Notes: generated by a model not told the origin, from the sequence alone. Shown: positions 15,321 to 22,590, counted from the first letter of the stretch. The stretch: 28,409 nucleotides of DNA from DUEN01 sp024277095 (GCA_024277095.1 JAJRVX010000098.1:1-28409); one strand, 5' to 3'. A program made the numbers and translations.

Positions 15321-16220
15321 GATGAGTTTGGTCCCCTTTTTCATGAGGCAAATGCCACAGCCCTTCCTGTATTGATCGACGGATTCATGTTGTCGCGCCG
15401 GGCATCCGGGGTAAGCAAAACCACCCTGGAGACGTATCAACGCGCTTTTAAACAGCTCCTTCGATCCCTGCCCCCTGAATGCATCAAAGATGCTCGACAG
15501 ATAACGCCGGTGCATCTCCAACGATGGGCAGCTTCCATGATTTCCAACTACGCGGATGCAACGCGAGATCAACGGATTGCAAAAATCAAGGCTTTCTTTG
15601 CCTGGTGCGTTGCTGAGGGATTCCTGGAATCCGATCCGGCGGCCAAGCTTAAGCGTCCTCGGAATACCTGGCAGCCTGAGCCCTTCTCGATCAGTGAGAT
15701 ACAACGTATCCTTGAGACAGCGCGACAGGGCCGTCACGCAGATCGCGACTACGCTATGATCTGCTTGCTTCTCGACGCCGGACTGCGCATCTCGGAGCTA
15801 TGTTCCGTACCCGTAGATGCCGTCGATCTCCAATCTGGACAGATCCGAATTGTCGGGAAGGGCAACAAGGCACGAACCGTGGTGATAGGAGAACGGTGCA
15901 AGATGGCGTTGTGGCGTTGGCTAATGATGAGACCGTCGTGCGATGTACCGAACCTCTTTGTGACTCAGAACCTGCGCTCTTTCGACCGTCGGGTCGCCAG
16001 TCGCCTTGTCCGACGGATTGGAAAGCGCGCCGGCGTCGCTCGATGCTATCCTCACCGGTTCAGGCACACGTTTGCAGTTTTCTATCTACGCGGCGGAGGT
16101 GATCCTTATTCGCTGCAGTATCTGCTCGGTCATAAGGATATGACTGTCACCCGGATGTATGTGAAACTAGCGGCCGTGGACGTGAAGGAATTGTACAAGT
16201 CACCGCTGGATCGGCTATGA
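15309..16220 (+). CDS. int: Tyrosine recombinase / integrase
   Basis: This 303-aa protein has a SAM-like core-binding domain (about residues 18-105) and a catalytic domain with the full tyrosine-recombinase set: R160 (DAGLRISEL), K187 (GKGNKARTV), H249-x-x-R252 (HRFRHTFA), H275 (LLGHKDMTVTRMY) and nucleophile Y284. It resembles the XerC/D-like phage integrase group and should insert the element at the adjacent tRNA-Glu. I chose GTG at 15309 because GGAGG lies six bases upstream; a longer frame from ATG 15264 would begin inside the tRNA. Both ribosome binding site and start are inside the tRNA terminator hairpin, so read-through transcription from the tRNA promoter could be translated poorly. 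No excisionase is seen. Confidence 0.95.
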   Translation: MSFFDEFGPLFHEANATALPVLIDGFMLSRRASGVSKTTLETYQRAFKQLLRSLPPECIKDARQITPVHLQRWAASMISNYADATRDQRIAKIKAFFAWCVAEGFLESDPAAKLKRPRNTWQPEPFSISEIQRILETARQGRHADRDYAMICLLLDAGLRISELCSVPVDAVDLQSGQIRIVGKGNKARTVVIGERCKMALWRWLMMRPSCDVPNLFVTQNLRSFDRRVASRLVRRIGKRAGVARCYPHRFRHTFAVFYLRGGGDPYSLQYLLGHKDMTVTRMYVKLAAVDVKELYKSPLDRL

Positions 16221-16257
16221 GGGCGCTGGTGGCGGGGGAGGGGGACCACCAGCGCCC
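16221..16257 (+). other. 12-bp perfect stem-loop right after the integrase stop
   Basis: GGGCGCTGGTGG (16221-16232) pairs perfectly with 16246-16257. The loop contains GGGGGAGGGGGA. It abuts the integrase TGA and may end or protect that mRNA, but has no T-run. A second stem-loop (CGGCGTG/CACGCCG, 16259-16277) follows directly. Confidence 0.6.
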
Positions 16258-16344
16258 GCGGCGTGTGCCCCACGCCGATCGCAGAATAGCACATTTGTTC
16301 CGATTGTGCAAGTGTGGAACGCAAAAGGAAGCTTGACTAACCCC

Positions 16345-16373
16345 TTGACAGTTTAGCAAACATTTGCTAGTAT
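16345..16373 (+). promoter_or_regulatory. Consensus promoter of the element's main operon
   Basis: TTGACA (16345-16350), exactly 17 bp and TAGTAT (16368-16373) make a strong sigma-70-type promoter. It faces the packaging genes. Transcription would start near 16380. Confidence 0.8.
16354..16369. promoter_or_regulatory. 16-bp dyad operator in the promoter spacer
   Basis: TAGCAAA-CA-TTTGCTA is a perfect inverted repeat with 7-bp arms, lying between the -35 and -10 boxes and touching the -10. This placement suits a repressor that blocks polymerase. The repressor gene is not in the window. Confidence 0.65.
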
Positions 16374-16407
16374 TCGGCTGAGCGAATTCGATACTCACTT
16401 TGCACGT

Positions 16408-16455
16408 GCCCCACGTCGCGGGGAGGGGGAAAACTCTGCGACGTGGGGCTTTTTT
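16408..16455 (+). terminator. Intrinsic terminator / attenuator ahead of the first gene
   Basis: GCCCCACGTCGC (16408-16419) pairs perfectly with 16438-16449 and is followed by six T residues (16450-16455). It sits only about 30 nt after the expected transcription start, so the default product would be a transcript of about 76 nt. The next start codon (GTG 16456) follows the T-run directly. The loop shares the 11-mer GGGGAGGGGGA with the hairpin at 16221. Confidence 0.85.
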
Positions 16456-16848
16456 GTGGGCAACGAGGATCTGATCGAGGCGTGGCGACAGACGCTGCAC
16501 CACCTGGAGGTGAAGCGGGCCAGCTACGGCGGCGATGCTCCGGTCCACCTGTTGAATCAGATCGCGTTCGCAAAGCGGGAGATCGAGGCTTTGCGCCGCG
16601 AGGCGGAGGAGGAGGCATCCACGGAGAGCGTATCCGGTGCGGCCACGGCCTCGTTCACCCGCCGGAGTACCACCGCATCTGTGGATGTTCGCCTTGCCGT
16701 ACTTCAGGAGCAGGTCTCCGAACTGCAGCGGGCTATCCGCAACGGACGCCTGGGCAAGTTGGAGCGGATGGTGTATTGGATTTCGCTTTCGCAGGTTCTG
16801 GTCGGCGGCGCGGCGGTAACCTCGCTACTGCTGCACTTGATCAAGTGA
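16456..16848 (+). CDS. Small membrane-anchored protein with an N-terminal EAD-like helical module
   Basis: The 130-aa product has an N-terminal helical hairpin of about 50 residues (QTLHHLEVKRASYGGDAPVH, then LLNQIAFAKREIEALRREAE). This resembles the short adaptor-like modules with a YG-x-x-x-P turn found at the N-termini of many Chloroflexota and Cyanobacteria effector proteins (EAD-like modules); that match is from memory. A Ser/Thr-rich linker, a coiled-coil (VRLAVLQEQVSELQRAIRNG) and a C-terminal membrane helix (ISLSQVLVGGAAVTSLLLHL) follow. The only early start is GTG at 16456, with no proper ribosome binding site and an upstream terminator hairpin. The stop is 2 bp before the next gene. 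It could be an exclusion or anti-defence factor, or a structural or spanin-like protein; the function is unknown. Confidence 0.75.
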   Translation: MGNEDLIEAWRQTLHHLEVKRASYGGDAPVHLLNQIAFAKREIEALRREAEEEASTESVSGAATASFTRRSTTASVDVRLAVLQEQVSELQRAIRNGRLGKLERMVYWISLSQVLVGGAAVTSLLLHLIK

Positions 16849-16850
16849 CA

Positions 16851-17288
16851 ATGGCACTGAGTCCCGAAAAGAAGAAGCACGCGGCGTGGCTGGCGACGCC
16901 GAGGCCACATCGGGTGCCAAAGACGAAACGCGAGTGGGCCGAGTTCCTGGGCGTCACCGATCGCACACTGCGGCGGTGGGAGCAGGACGAGGAGCTTTGG
17001 GACGAGGTCTGGCGGCTGGTCGGGACGGAGGTCGATGATCGGCTGCCGGAGGTCCTCGGACACCTGGTCGATATTGCCACGTCCGGCAAGGATGCTGCGG
17101 CGGTAGGGGCGGCGAAGCTGCTCCTGCAAGTGCGAGGTCGGCTGGTCGAGCGTCAGGCGGTGGAAGTGAAGGGGGATGTGCAGTTTACGGCTGACGACTA
17201 CGCCGGGGCGGTTGAGGAGCTAGAGCGGTGGGAAAGGGAGAGGTTGGGTGTGGGGTGGGAAGCGGGGAACGGGGAGAGCGAAGAGTAG
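16851..17288 (+). CDS. Terminase small subunit-like DNA-binding protein
   Basis: The 145-aa protein has an N-terminal helix-turn-helix (KTKREWAEFLGVTDRTLRRW, then EQDEELWDEV) and a helical oligomerisation region (about 60-110). This is the arrangement of phBC6A51-type small terminase subunits that recognise the packaging site. It lies directly before the large terminase gene, which supports the call. The reading frame is open upstream to 16443 but that part overlaps the small membrane-protein gene in another frame; ATG at 16851, 2 bp after the previous stop, is the natural start. The C-terminus is highly charged (VEELERWERERLGVGW), as expected for contact with the large subunit. Confidence 0.85.
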   Translation: MALSPEKKKHAAWLATPRPHRVPKTKREWAEFLGVTDRTLRRWEQDEELWDEVWRLVGTEVDDRLPEVLGHLVDIATSGKDAAAVGAAKLLLQVRGRLVERQAVEVKGDVQFTADDYAGAVEELERWERERLGVGWEAGNGESEE

Positions 17289-17289
17289 A

Positions 17290-17335
17290 ACGTGTTGCGT
17301 GTGTTGCGTGAGGCGTAGGGCGTGGAGCGCAGGGA
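17290..17335 (+). repeat. Heptamer leader array before terminase large subunit
   Basis: Degenerate GTGTTGC/GTGAGGC/GTAGGGC/GTGGAGC heptamers fill the 33-bp gap and run into the coding start. The terminase GTG start codon is the first three bases of the unit GTGGAGC, and the GAGG of an upstream unit can act as ribosome binding site. Confidence 0.75.
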
Positions 17336-18746
17336 GTGGTTGAAATGTGCGTTGTCGCCGGCCTACTTTCTGGACACGTATGGCTACGTTTACGACGCGC
17401 ATGAGCGCGATTGGATTCGATTCAGGCTGTGGCCTGCGCAATATGGGGTGCTGCAACGGTTCCTTGACAATCGACTGGTCGTCGTGCTGAAAGCCCGGCA
17501 GCTCGGGCTTAGCTGGCTGTCCGTGGGCTTTGCGCTGTGGCTGATGCAGTTCCGGCCGGCGGCGACAGTGTTGTTTTTCAGCAAGCGGGACGATGAGGCC
17601 GTGCATCTGCTCGACTTTCGGCTGAAGGGGATGTACGAGCGGCTGCCTGGGTTCCTGCGGTGCCAGGCAGTGACCAAGGACAGCGGCCACGAGTGGCGAC
17701 TATCTAACGGCTCGGCGGCGCTGGCGTTCCCGACGACCGGTGGACGGAGCTACACGGCGACGCTGGCGATTGTGGATGAGGCGGACTTTGCGCCGGATCT
17801 GCAGGAGCTGTTGAACGCGGTCAAGCCGACGATCGACGCCGGCGGTCGCCTAATCCTGCTAAGCACGGCAGACAAGGCGAAACCTCAATCGGTCTTCAAG
17901 CGGATCTACCGGGCGGCCCGGCGCGGTGAAAGCGAGTGGCTTCCGATCTTCCTGCCCTGGTCGGCGCGGCCGGATCGAGATGTGGCGTGGTACGAGGCGC
18001 AGAAGCGGGACATCGAGGCGCGGGATGGCTCGCTGGATGCGCTGTACCAGGAGTATCCGGCGACGGATGAGGAAGCGCTGGCGGCGAGGACGTCCGATAA
18101 GCGGTTTCCGTTCGCCTGGCTGCGGGCGTGTTACGTGGAGCGTGTTGCGTATTGCGTATTGCGTGAGCTGGCGATTCCGGGATTGGATGTGTATGAGGTG
18201 CCGAGGGCCGGGCGGGCGTATGTGATCGGAGCAGATCCGGCCGAGGGGAATCCGACAAGTGACGACAGCGCGGCGACGATCCTGGACGCTGAGGATTGGG
18301 CGGAGGTGGCATCGCTGGCCGGGAAATTCGAGCCGGCCGTGTTTGCGGCGCACCTGGCGAAGCTCTCCGAGTGTCACAACGGCGCCGGTGTGCTGGTGGA
18401 GCGGAACAATCACGGGCACGCGGTGCTCCTGTGGCTGCGGGACAACGCTCCGAACGTGCGGCGGCTCAAGGGGCATGACGGCAAAGAGGGCTGGTTGTCG
18501 AACACAAAGGGAAAGGCGCTGATGTACGATCACGCGGCCGACTGCTTCCGAGATGGATCGGTCACGATTCGCTCACCGGAGACCTTGGCGCAACTGACGA
18601 GCATCGAGGGGGCGACGCTGCGAGCGCCGGAAGGTGAGCACGATGATCGAGCGGATTCGTTCGTGTTGGCGCTGGCCGCGTTGAAGTGGCGGCCGGGGGA
18701 TGCTGAATCGGTGGTAGTTGAGGCGCCGGATTTGCTTGGGGAGTGA
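17322..18746 (+). CDS. Phage terminase large subunit
   Basis: This 474-aa packaging motor has an N-terminal ATPase and a C-terminal nuclease. The ATPase shows a Walker A-like KARQLGLSW (K57), Walker B LAIVDEAD (D152, E153) and coupling motif LLSTAD (about 179-184). The RNase-H-like nuclease has D305 (GADPAEG), E360 (LVERNNHGH) and D442/D445 (EHDDRADSF). It would cut concatemeric DNA and pump it through the portal. Residues about 268-281, between the two domains, are encoded by six GCGTATT-type heptamers, an apparent repeat insertion into the linker. GTG at 17322 lies inside another heptamer array. The small subunit is immediately upstream and the portal downstream. Confidence 0.95.
   Translation: MERREWLKCALSPAYFLDTYGYVYDAHERDWIRFRLWPAQYGVLQRFLDNRLVVVLKARQLGLSWLSVGFALWLMQFRPAATVLFFSKRDDEAVHLLDFRLKGMYERLPGFLRCQAVTKDSGHEWRLSNGSAALAFPTTGGRSYTATLAIVDEADFAPDLQELLNAVKPTIDAGGRLILLSTADKAKPQSVFKRIYRAARRGESEWLPIFLPWSARPDRDVAWYEAQKRDIEARDGSLDALYQEYPATDEEALAARTSDKRFPFAWLRACYVERVAYCVLRELAIPGLDVYEVPRAGRAYVIGADPAEGNPTSDDSAATILDAEDWAEVASLAGKFEPAVFAAHLAKLSECHNGAGVLVERNNHGHAVLLWLRDNAPNVRRLKGHDGKEGWLSNTKGKALMYDHAADCFRDGSVTIRSPETLAQLTSIEGATLRAPEGEHDDRADSFVLALAALKWRPGDAESVVVEAPDLLGE
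18124..18165 (+). repeat. In-frame heptamer array inside the terminase gene
   Basis: Six units (GGGCGTG, TTACGTG, GAGCGTG, TTGCGTA, TTGCGTA, TTGCGTG) span 42 bp, a multiple of three, so the frame is kept. They encode the linker between the ATPase and nuclease domains (YVERVAYCVLREL region). The unit family is the same as in the intergenic leaders. Confidence 0.8.
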
Positions 18747-18771
18747 GTGTAGGGATAAGGCGCGAGGCGTA

Positions 18772-18849
18772 GGGGTGTTGCGTGTTGCGTATTGCGTGTT
18801 GCGTGTTGCGTAGTGCGTAGTGCGTGGCGCGTGGAGCGGAGAGCGTGAA
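18772..18849 (+). repeat. Heptamer leader array before the portal gene
   Basis: About eleven heptamers: GTGTTGC and GTATTGC repeats, then GTAGTGC, GTGGCGC, GTGGAGC, GGAGAGC and GTGAAGT. The unit GGAGAGC supplies the ribosome binding site, six bases before the GTG start at 18850, which itself lies in the last repeat-like unit. Confidence 0.9.
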
Positions 18850-20262
18850 GTGAATGTCTGGCAGCGATTCGTAGCGTGGCTGGCGAAAGTGAGTGCGGTG
18901 CCCGTCGGTCGTGATGACGACGGGCTCGTCCCCGCGTTCTCAGCCGGCAATGAGATGGACAAGGACTGGGGCAAGCTGAGCAGAGAGTTCTCGGATGCGC
19001 TCGAAGCATGGCGTTCTAATCCGCTGGCCCGGCGGATCATCGGACTGATCACGTCCTACGTGGTGGCCGATGGCATTACCTTGTCCAGCGATTACCGGCC
19101 GCTGGCCCGCTTCATTCAGCGCTTTGCTACGCATCCCAAGAACCGGCTCCACTTACGACAGGCGGAGATGTGTGCCGAGCTGAGTCGGTCCGGGGAGCTG
19201 TTCCCGGTGCTGTTTCTGAACCCGGCGGATGGGATGAGCTACTTACGGCTTATGCCGGCCTCACGCATTGATCGGATCAACTGGAAGCCGGGAGACTATG
19301 AAACGGAGCTGCAATACCACGAGGTGGGCAGTTACGAGAAGCCGGATGGGACCTGGTGGAAGGGGGCGGCTCACCCGGATGTATGGCGTGTTGTGGAAGA
19401 TCCGCCGCCGGTGATGTTGCACTATGCGGTGAACCGGCCGGTGGGGGCGCTGCGAGGTGAGTCGGACCTTGCCCCGATCCTTCTCTGGCTACAGCGATAC
19501 AGCAAGTGGCTGGAAGATCGGGTACGGCTGAACGCTGGTACGCACGTTTTCCTGTGGGACGTGACGGTGCCTTCGGGCATGGTCAAAGCGAAGCGGGAGC
19601 AGTACCGCACGCCTCCGCGTTCGGGGTCGCTCATCATTCACGATGAGGCGGAGCAGTGGAAGCCGATCTCGCCGATGCTGCACGCGAATGACGCGGCCAA
19701 CGATGGCCGGGCGCTGCGATGGATGATCGCGGCCGGGGGGCCGGGGATCGGGCTGGTCGATTTCGGCGAGAGTGAGACGGCGAACCTGGCGACGGCTAAA
19801 GCGATGAGCGAGCAACGGTGGCGCTTCCTGACACGGCGACAGGCGTACTTCGGCTTCGTGCTGGCCGACATCGTGGTCACCGCATATAACCGGGCCGTGG
19901 CCTTTGGCCTGGTGCGGGGGCGGCGGGCGACGGTTGAGGATGTGCGGGTCGGGTTGCCGGACATCTCGCCCAGCGACAATCGGGAGCTGGCGATGGCGGC
20001 GCGGGCGATGGTTAAGACGCTGGCCGGCCTACAAGAGATCGGCGTGCGCGGTGAGGACTTCCGGCGCTATGCGTTGCGGTTGGTGATGAAGTTCGCCGGC
20101 GAGACGCTGAGTGATGAGGACCTGGAAAAGCTGCTGAAGGAATCGGCGAGTCAGCGAGTCAGCGAGGCAACGAGTCAGCAAGTCAACGAATCAGCGAGGC
20201 AACGAGTTAGCGGCGAGCTGCCGGAGCTGGTGCGATTGGGAGCGAACGGTGCGCATTCATGA
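18850..20262 (+). CDS. Phage portal protein
   Basis: The 470-aa product fits the portal family in size and position between terminase and capsid genes. It has an N-terminal region with NPLARRIIGLITSYVVADGI, typical of portals, a stem/wing region (about 90-330) and the helical segment ATAKAMSEQRWRFLTRRQAY near the crown. It forms the dodecameric DNA channel at the capsid vertex. I chose GTG at 18850 because GGAGAG lies six bases upstream; the frame is open to 18820 but only through tandem repeats. Residues about 433-454 are encoded by eight octamer repeats, giving an ASQRVSEATSQQVNESARQR tail. Its end overlaps the start of the next gene by 14 bp. Confidence 0.9.
   Translation: MNVWQRFVAWLAKVSAVPVGRDDDGLVPAFSAGNEMDKDWGKLSREFSDALEAWRSNPLARRIIGLITSYVVADGITLSSDYRPLARFIQRFATHPKNRLHLRQAEMCAELSRSGELFPVLFLNPADGMSYLRLMPASRIDRINWKPGDYETELQYHEVGSYEKPDGTWWKGAAHPDVWRVVEDPPPVMLHYAVNRPVGALRGESDLAPILLWLQRYSKWLEDRVRLNAGTHVFLWDVTVPSGMVKAKREQYRTPPRSGSLIIHDEAEQWKPISPMLHANDAANDGRALRWMIAAGGPGIGLVDFGESETANLATAKAMSEQRWRFLTRRQAYFGFVLADIVVTAYNRAVAFGLVRGRRATVEDVRVGLPDISPSDNRELAMAARAMVKTLAGLQEIGVRGEDFRRYALRLVMKFAGETLSDEDLEKLLKESASQRVSEATSQQVNESARQRVSGELPELVRLGANGAHS
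20146..20209 (+). repeat. Octamer tandem array (GCGAGTCA) in the portal C-terminus
   Basis: Eight head-to-tail octamers with consensus GCGAGTCA (variants GCGAGGCA, ACGAATCA, ACGAGTTA). Three units make eight codons, which gives the periodic Ser/Gln/Arg/Val/Glu tail of the portal. The same octamer occurs in the next gene. Confidence 0.9.
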
Positions 20263-22522
20263 GATAAGCCCTGAGACGTTGCAGGACGTGCCGGACGATG
20301 AGGTCCTGAACCTGCATCACCGCGTCCATCAACTCTGGGGCCTGCACTTTGAGGGGAACACGGAAGAATCGGTCGGCGGGCTAACCCGTGAGGATCTGGT
20401 GAACGCTCACCGGTTCCTGGTCGAGGAGATGCGGCGGCGGGGGATGCACCACAACGAGCATGATGGTCTGGATCGAGCGGGGCTGGCACTGGATCTCTCC
20501 GCGCTGCCTGAAAAGCTGCTTGTGATTGATGGCCTTGTAGCGATCGTCGGAAGCACGGCGGCGGAAGGTTATCGGGACGGGCACGACGTGGACGTGCTGC
20601 TTCGGGCCGAGCGGGATGATCGGGGTCACTTTCTGATCGGCTCGGACAACGTGCTTCTGCCGCTACGCAAGGCGCTGGATCCGGAGAAGCGGGGCCTCCT
20701 GCACTTCATTGACAATCCGCAGGGTCCGCATGCGGAGAGCGTGGCGCTGTATGATCTCGTTCTGCTTCGCCGGCCTGGGCTCCCGGCGCACCTGGCGAGG
20801 CTGGATCCGCGGCGGTATCAGGTGATGAAGCCGAGCATGTCGGGCTACACGGAATTTTTCTCGACGGGTGAGCTGTGGGACGCGTGGGCAAAGAGGAAGC
20901 TTGCGCAGGGCCACAAGCTGTTGGGCAGCCCGAAGATCGACGGCTTTCGCACGGTGCTGTGGGGCAAGGATGGGAAGCTCCATGCTCGGTTTGAGGACAG
21001 CGATCGGGTACGGACGTTCGGCATTCGGTTTCCAGATGGCGTGGTCCTGGAAGGGGAGTTCACGGCGCGGCGAGGTGGCGAGTGGCTGGCTCGGACGCAA
21101 CTGGCCGGGGTGCTGGCCGGGCGGATCGAAGCTGAGCCGCACTGGTGGCTGTATGATCTGCTGGTCGTTGATGGCGCTGAGGTTCACACGGAGCCGTTCG
21201 AGGATCGGTATACGCGGCTTCGGGCGCTTGACCTGGCTGAACGGCATTTCACGGTGCTGGAGCAGCGGCCGGTCACCGATAAAGAGGGATTGGAGATTGT
21301 GGGGTACTGGGCTGCCAGCCACGAGCTGAGCGAGGGGCTGTTTGTGCGCCAAGCCGATGCGCCGTATCACTTCGGTTCGACGGACACGGCGGCGAAGTTG
21401 AAGACGGTCTTCGAGATCAAGTGCATCGTGTTGGACGTGATCCAGCGCAAGAACGGACACGTCTATCGGTGCGGGCTGCGGGAGCCGTCGGAGCGCTATT
21501 CGAACGTGACCGAGTTTGAGGGGCACAAGTATCTTGATCTCGGCAATACGTTTGTGACACGTGATGACCTGGCGAAAGTTGGGGACACGCTGAACGTCAG
21601 GATCGAGGAATTGATCGACGGCGAAGTGGACGGCAGGCCTGCGCTCTTTTGGGGCAAGCCGACGCCAGTCGGTCCGGATAAAAGCCGGCCGGCGTACACG
21701 GTGGCGCAGGCGATCGACCTGGCGAAGCGAGGACGGGTGTATAAGCGGGAAGTACGAATCGGCGAGTTGGCGAATCAGCGCGTCGGCGAGTCAGCGAAAA
21801 AGCGAGTCAGCGAGTTAGCGGATCAACTGCGTGAAGACACGCGGGAGGAACGGGCCGCGGCGTTCTGGCGTGAGCACTGGCACGAGTCGTTCCCGGCCTC
21901 TGGACGTGGGGAGTTCGTCTATCATCACCACTGGCGCGGGCTCAGTGAAGATGAGGCGAAGCTTGACGAGGCCGCACTTCTCCAGACCGACAACAGCGTG
22001 CATGGCGATTTGCGCTGCTCGTTCGGTAAGGCGTTGTGGGGCCTCACCGTGTTCTTGGGGCGTGTGGCTGATCTCCGAGGCGGCCGGGATCTGCCTACAC
22101 TACCGCCGGACGACAAGCTCCAGGGCACGTTCAAGCTGCACCAGCCGACGGCCTGGCTAACGGTGGCCCGGCGAGGGCCGTATGTGTCGGCGCCTGGCGG
22201 CGTGGGGAGCGCTTCGAGGTCCTGGGCCAAGTTCTTCGAGGTGGATCACGGCACGTATGAGGTGGGAGTCTGGCGAGAGCATTTCTTTGAGATCTTCCTG
22301 CGCGGATCCATGCTCAAGGGGCGTTACCTGATTCAGTATGCGCCGGTCGGAGGGCGCGGGCGAGTGTGGCTGATCTCGAAGCCGGAGGATCAACGGCCGT
22401 ATGCGGAGACGCACGAGCTTGAGGATGTGGTCGCTGAGCTGCGCCGCAAGGGGCAGCAGTGGCTGATCTGGGGGAAGCCGGGCGAGAGGCCGCGGAGGGT
22501 GGATGTAGAGCGGGGGGCGTGA
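20249..22522 (+). CDS. Nucleotidyltransferase / ATP-dependent DNA ligase / LigD phosphoesterase-like fusion
   Basis: This 757-aa protein has four parts. (1) A nucleotidyltransferase-like domain, about 90-190, with G101-S102 and D113-x-D115. (2) An ATP-dependent DNA ligase adenylation domain, about 195-380, with motif I K229-I-D-G-F-R, motif III LEGE (267-270), motif IIIa YDLLVVDG and motif IV-like SEGLFVR. (3) An OB-fold, about 383-470, beginning at motif V KLKTVFEIK. (4) A C-terminal domain, about 553-712, like the LigD 3'-phosphoesterase: HHH (559-561), HGDLR (585-589) matching the HYDLR motif, LWGLTVFLG, LKGRYLIQY and VWLISK. Octamer repeats encode the linker at 505-526. The protein could process and seal DNA ends during packaging or after injection, by analogy with bacterial NHEJ LigD; this is inference. 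The GTG start overlaps the portal gene by 14 bp. Confidence 0.85.
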   Translation: MRIHEISPETLQDVPDDEVLNLHHRVHQLWGLHFEGNTEESVGGLTREDLVNAHRFLVEEMRRRGMHHNEHDGLDRAGLALDLSALPEKLLVIDGLVAIVGSTAAEGYRDGHDVDVLLRAERDDRGHFLIGSDNVLLPLRKALDPEKRGLLHFIDNPQGPHAESVALYDLVLLRRPGLPAHLARLDPRRYQVMKPSMSGYTEFFSTGELWDAWAKRKLAQGHKLLGSPKIDGFRTVLWGKDGKLHARFEDSDRVRTFGIRFPDGVVLEGEFTARRGGEWLARTQLAGVLAGRIEAEPHWWLYDLLVVDGAEVHTEPFEDRYTRLRALDLAERHFTVLEQRPVTDKEGLEIVGYWAASHELSEGLFVRQADAPYHFGSTDTAAKLKTVFEIKCIVLDVIQRKNGHVYRCGLREPSERYSNVTEFEGHKYLDLGNTFVTRDDLAKVGDTLNVRIEELIDGEVDGRPALFWGKPTPVGPDKSRPAYTVAQAIDLAKRGRVYKREVRIGELANQRVGESAKKRVSELADQLREDTREERAAAFWREHWHESFPASGRGEFVYHHHWRGLSEDEAKLDEAALLQTDNSVHGDLRCSFGKALWGLTVFLGRVADLRGGRDLPTLPPDDKLQGTFKLHQPTAWLTVARRGPYVSAPGGVGSASRSWAKFFEVDHGTYEVGVWREHFFEIFLRGSMLKGRYLIQYAPVGGRGRVWLISKPEDQRPYAETHELEDVVAELRRKGQQWLIWGKPGERPRRVDVERGA
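21762..21825 (+). repeat. Octamer tandem array (GCGAGTCA) in the ligase gene
   Basis: Eight octamers (GCGAGTTG, GCGAATCA, GCGCGTCG, GCGAGTCA, GCGAAAAA, GCGAGTCA, GCGAGTTA, GCGGATCA) encode the linker LANQRVGESAKKRVSELADQ between the OB-fold and the phosphoesterase-like domain. Unit, size (64 bp) and linker placement match the portal array. Confidence 0.9.
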
Positions 22523-22590
22523 GGAGTGTTGCGTGGTGCGTAAGGCGTAAAACGTGAAGCGTAAAACGTAATGCGTAAGGAGTGAGGGCG
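22523..22590 (+). repeat. Heptamer leader array before the protease/capsid gene
   Basis: Units GTGTTGC, GTGGTGC, GTAAGGC, GTAAAAC, GTGAAGC, GTAAAAC, GTAATGC and GTAAGGA fill the gap. The last unit supplies AAGGAG, eight bases before the ATG at 22591. Confidence 0.85.

Noticed and set aside
20663..21526. Minus-strand frame opposite the ligase fusion
   Set aside because: The plus-strand frame has ligase and phosphoesterase motifs; the antisense product is Arg/Pro/Leu-rich without family features.
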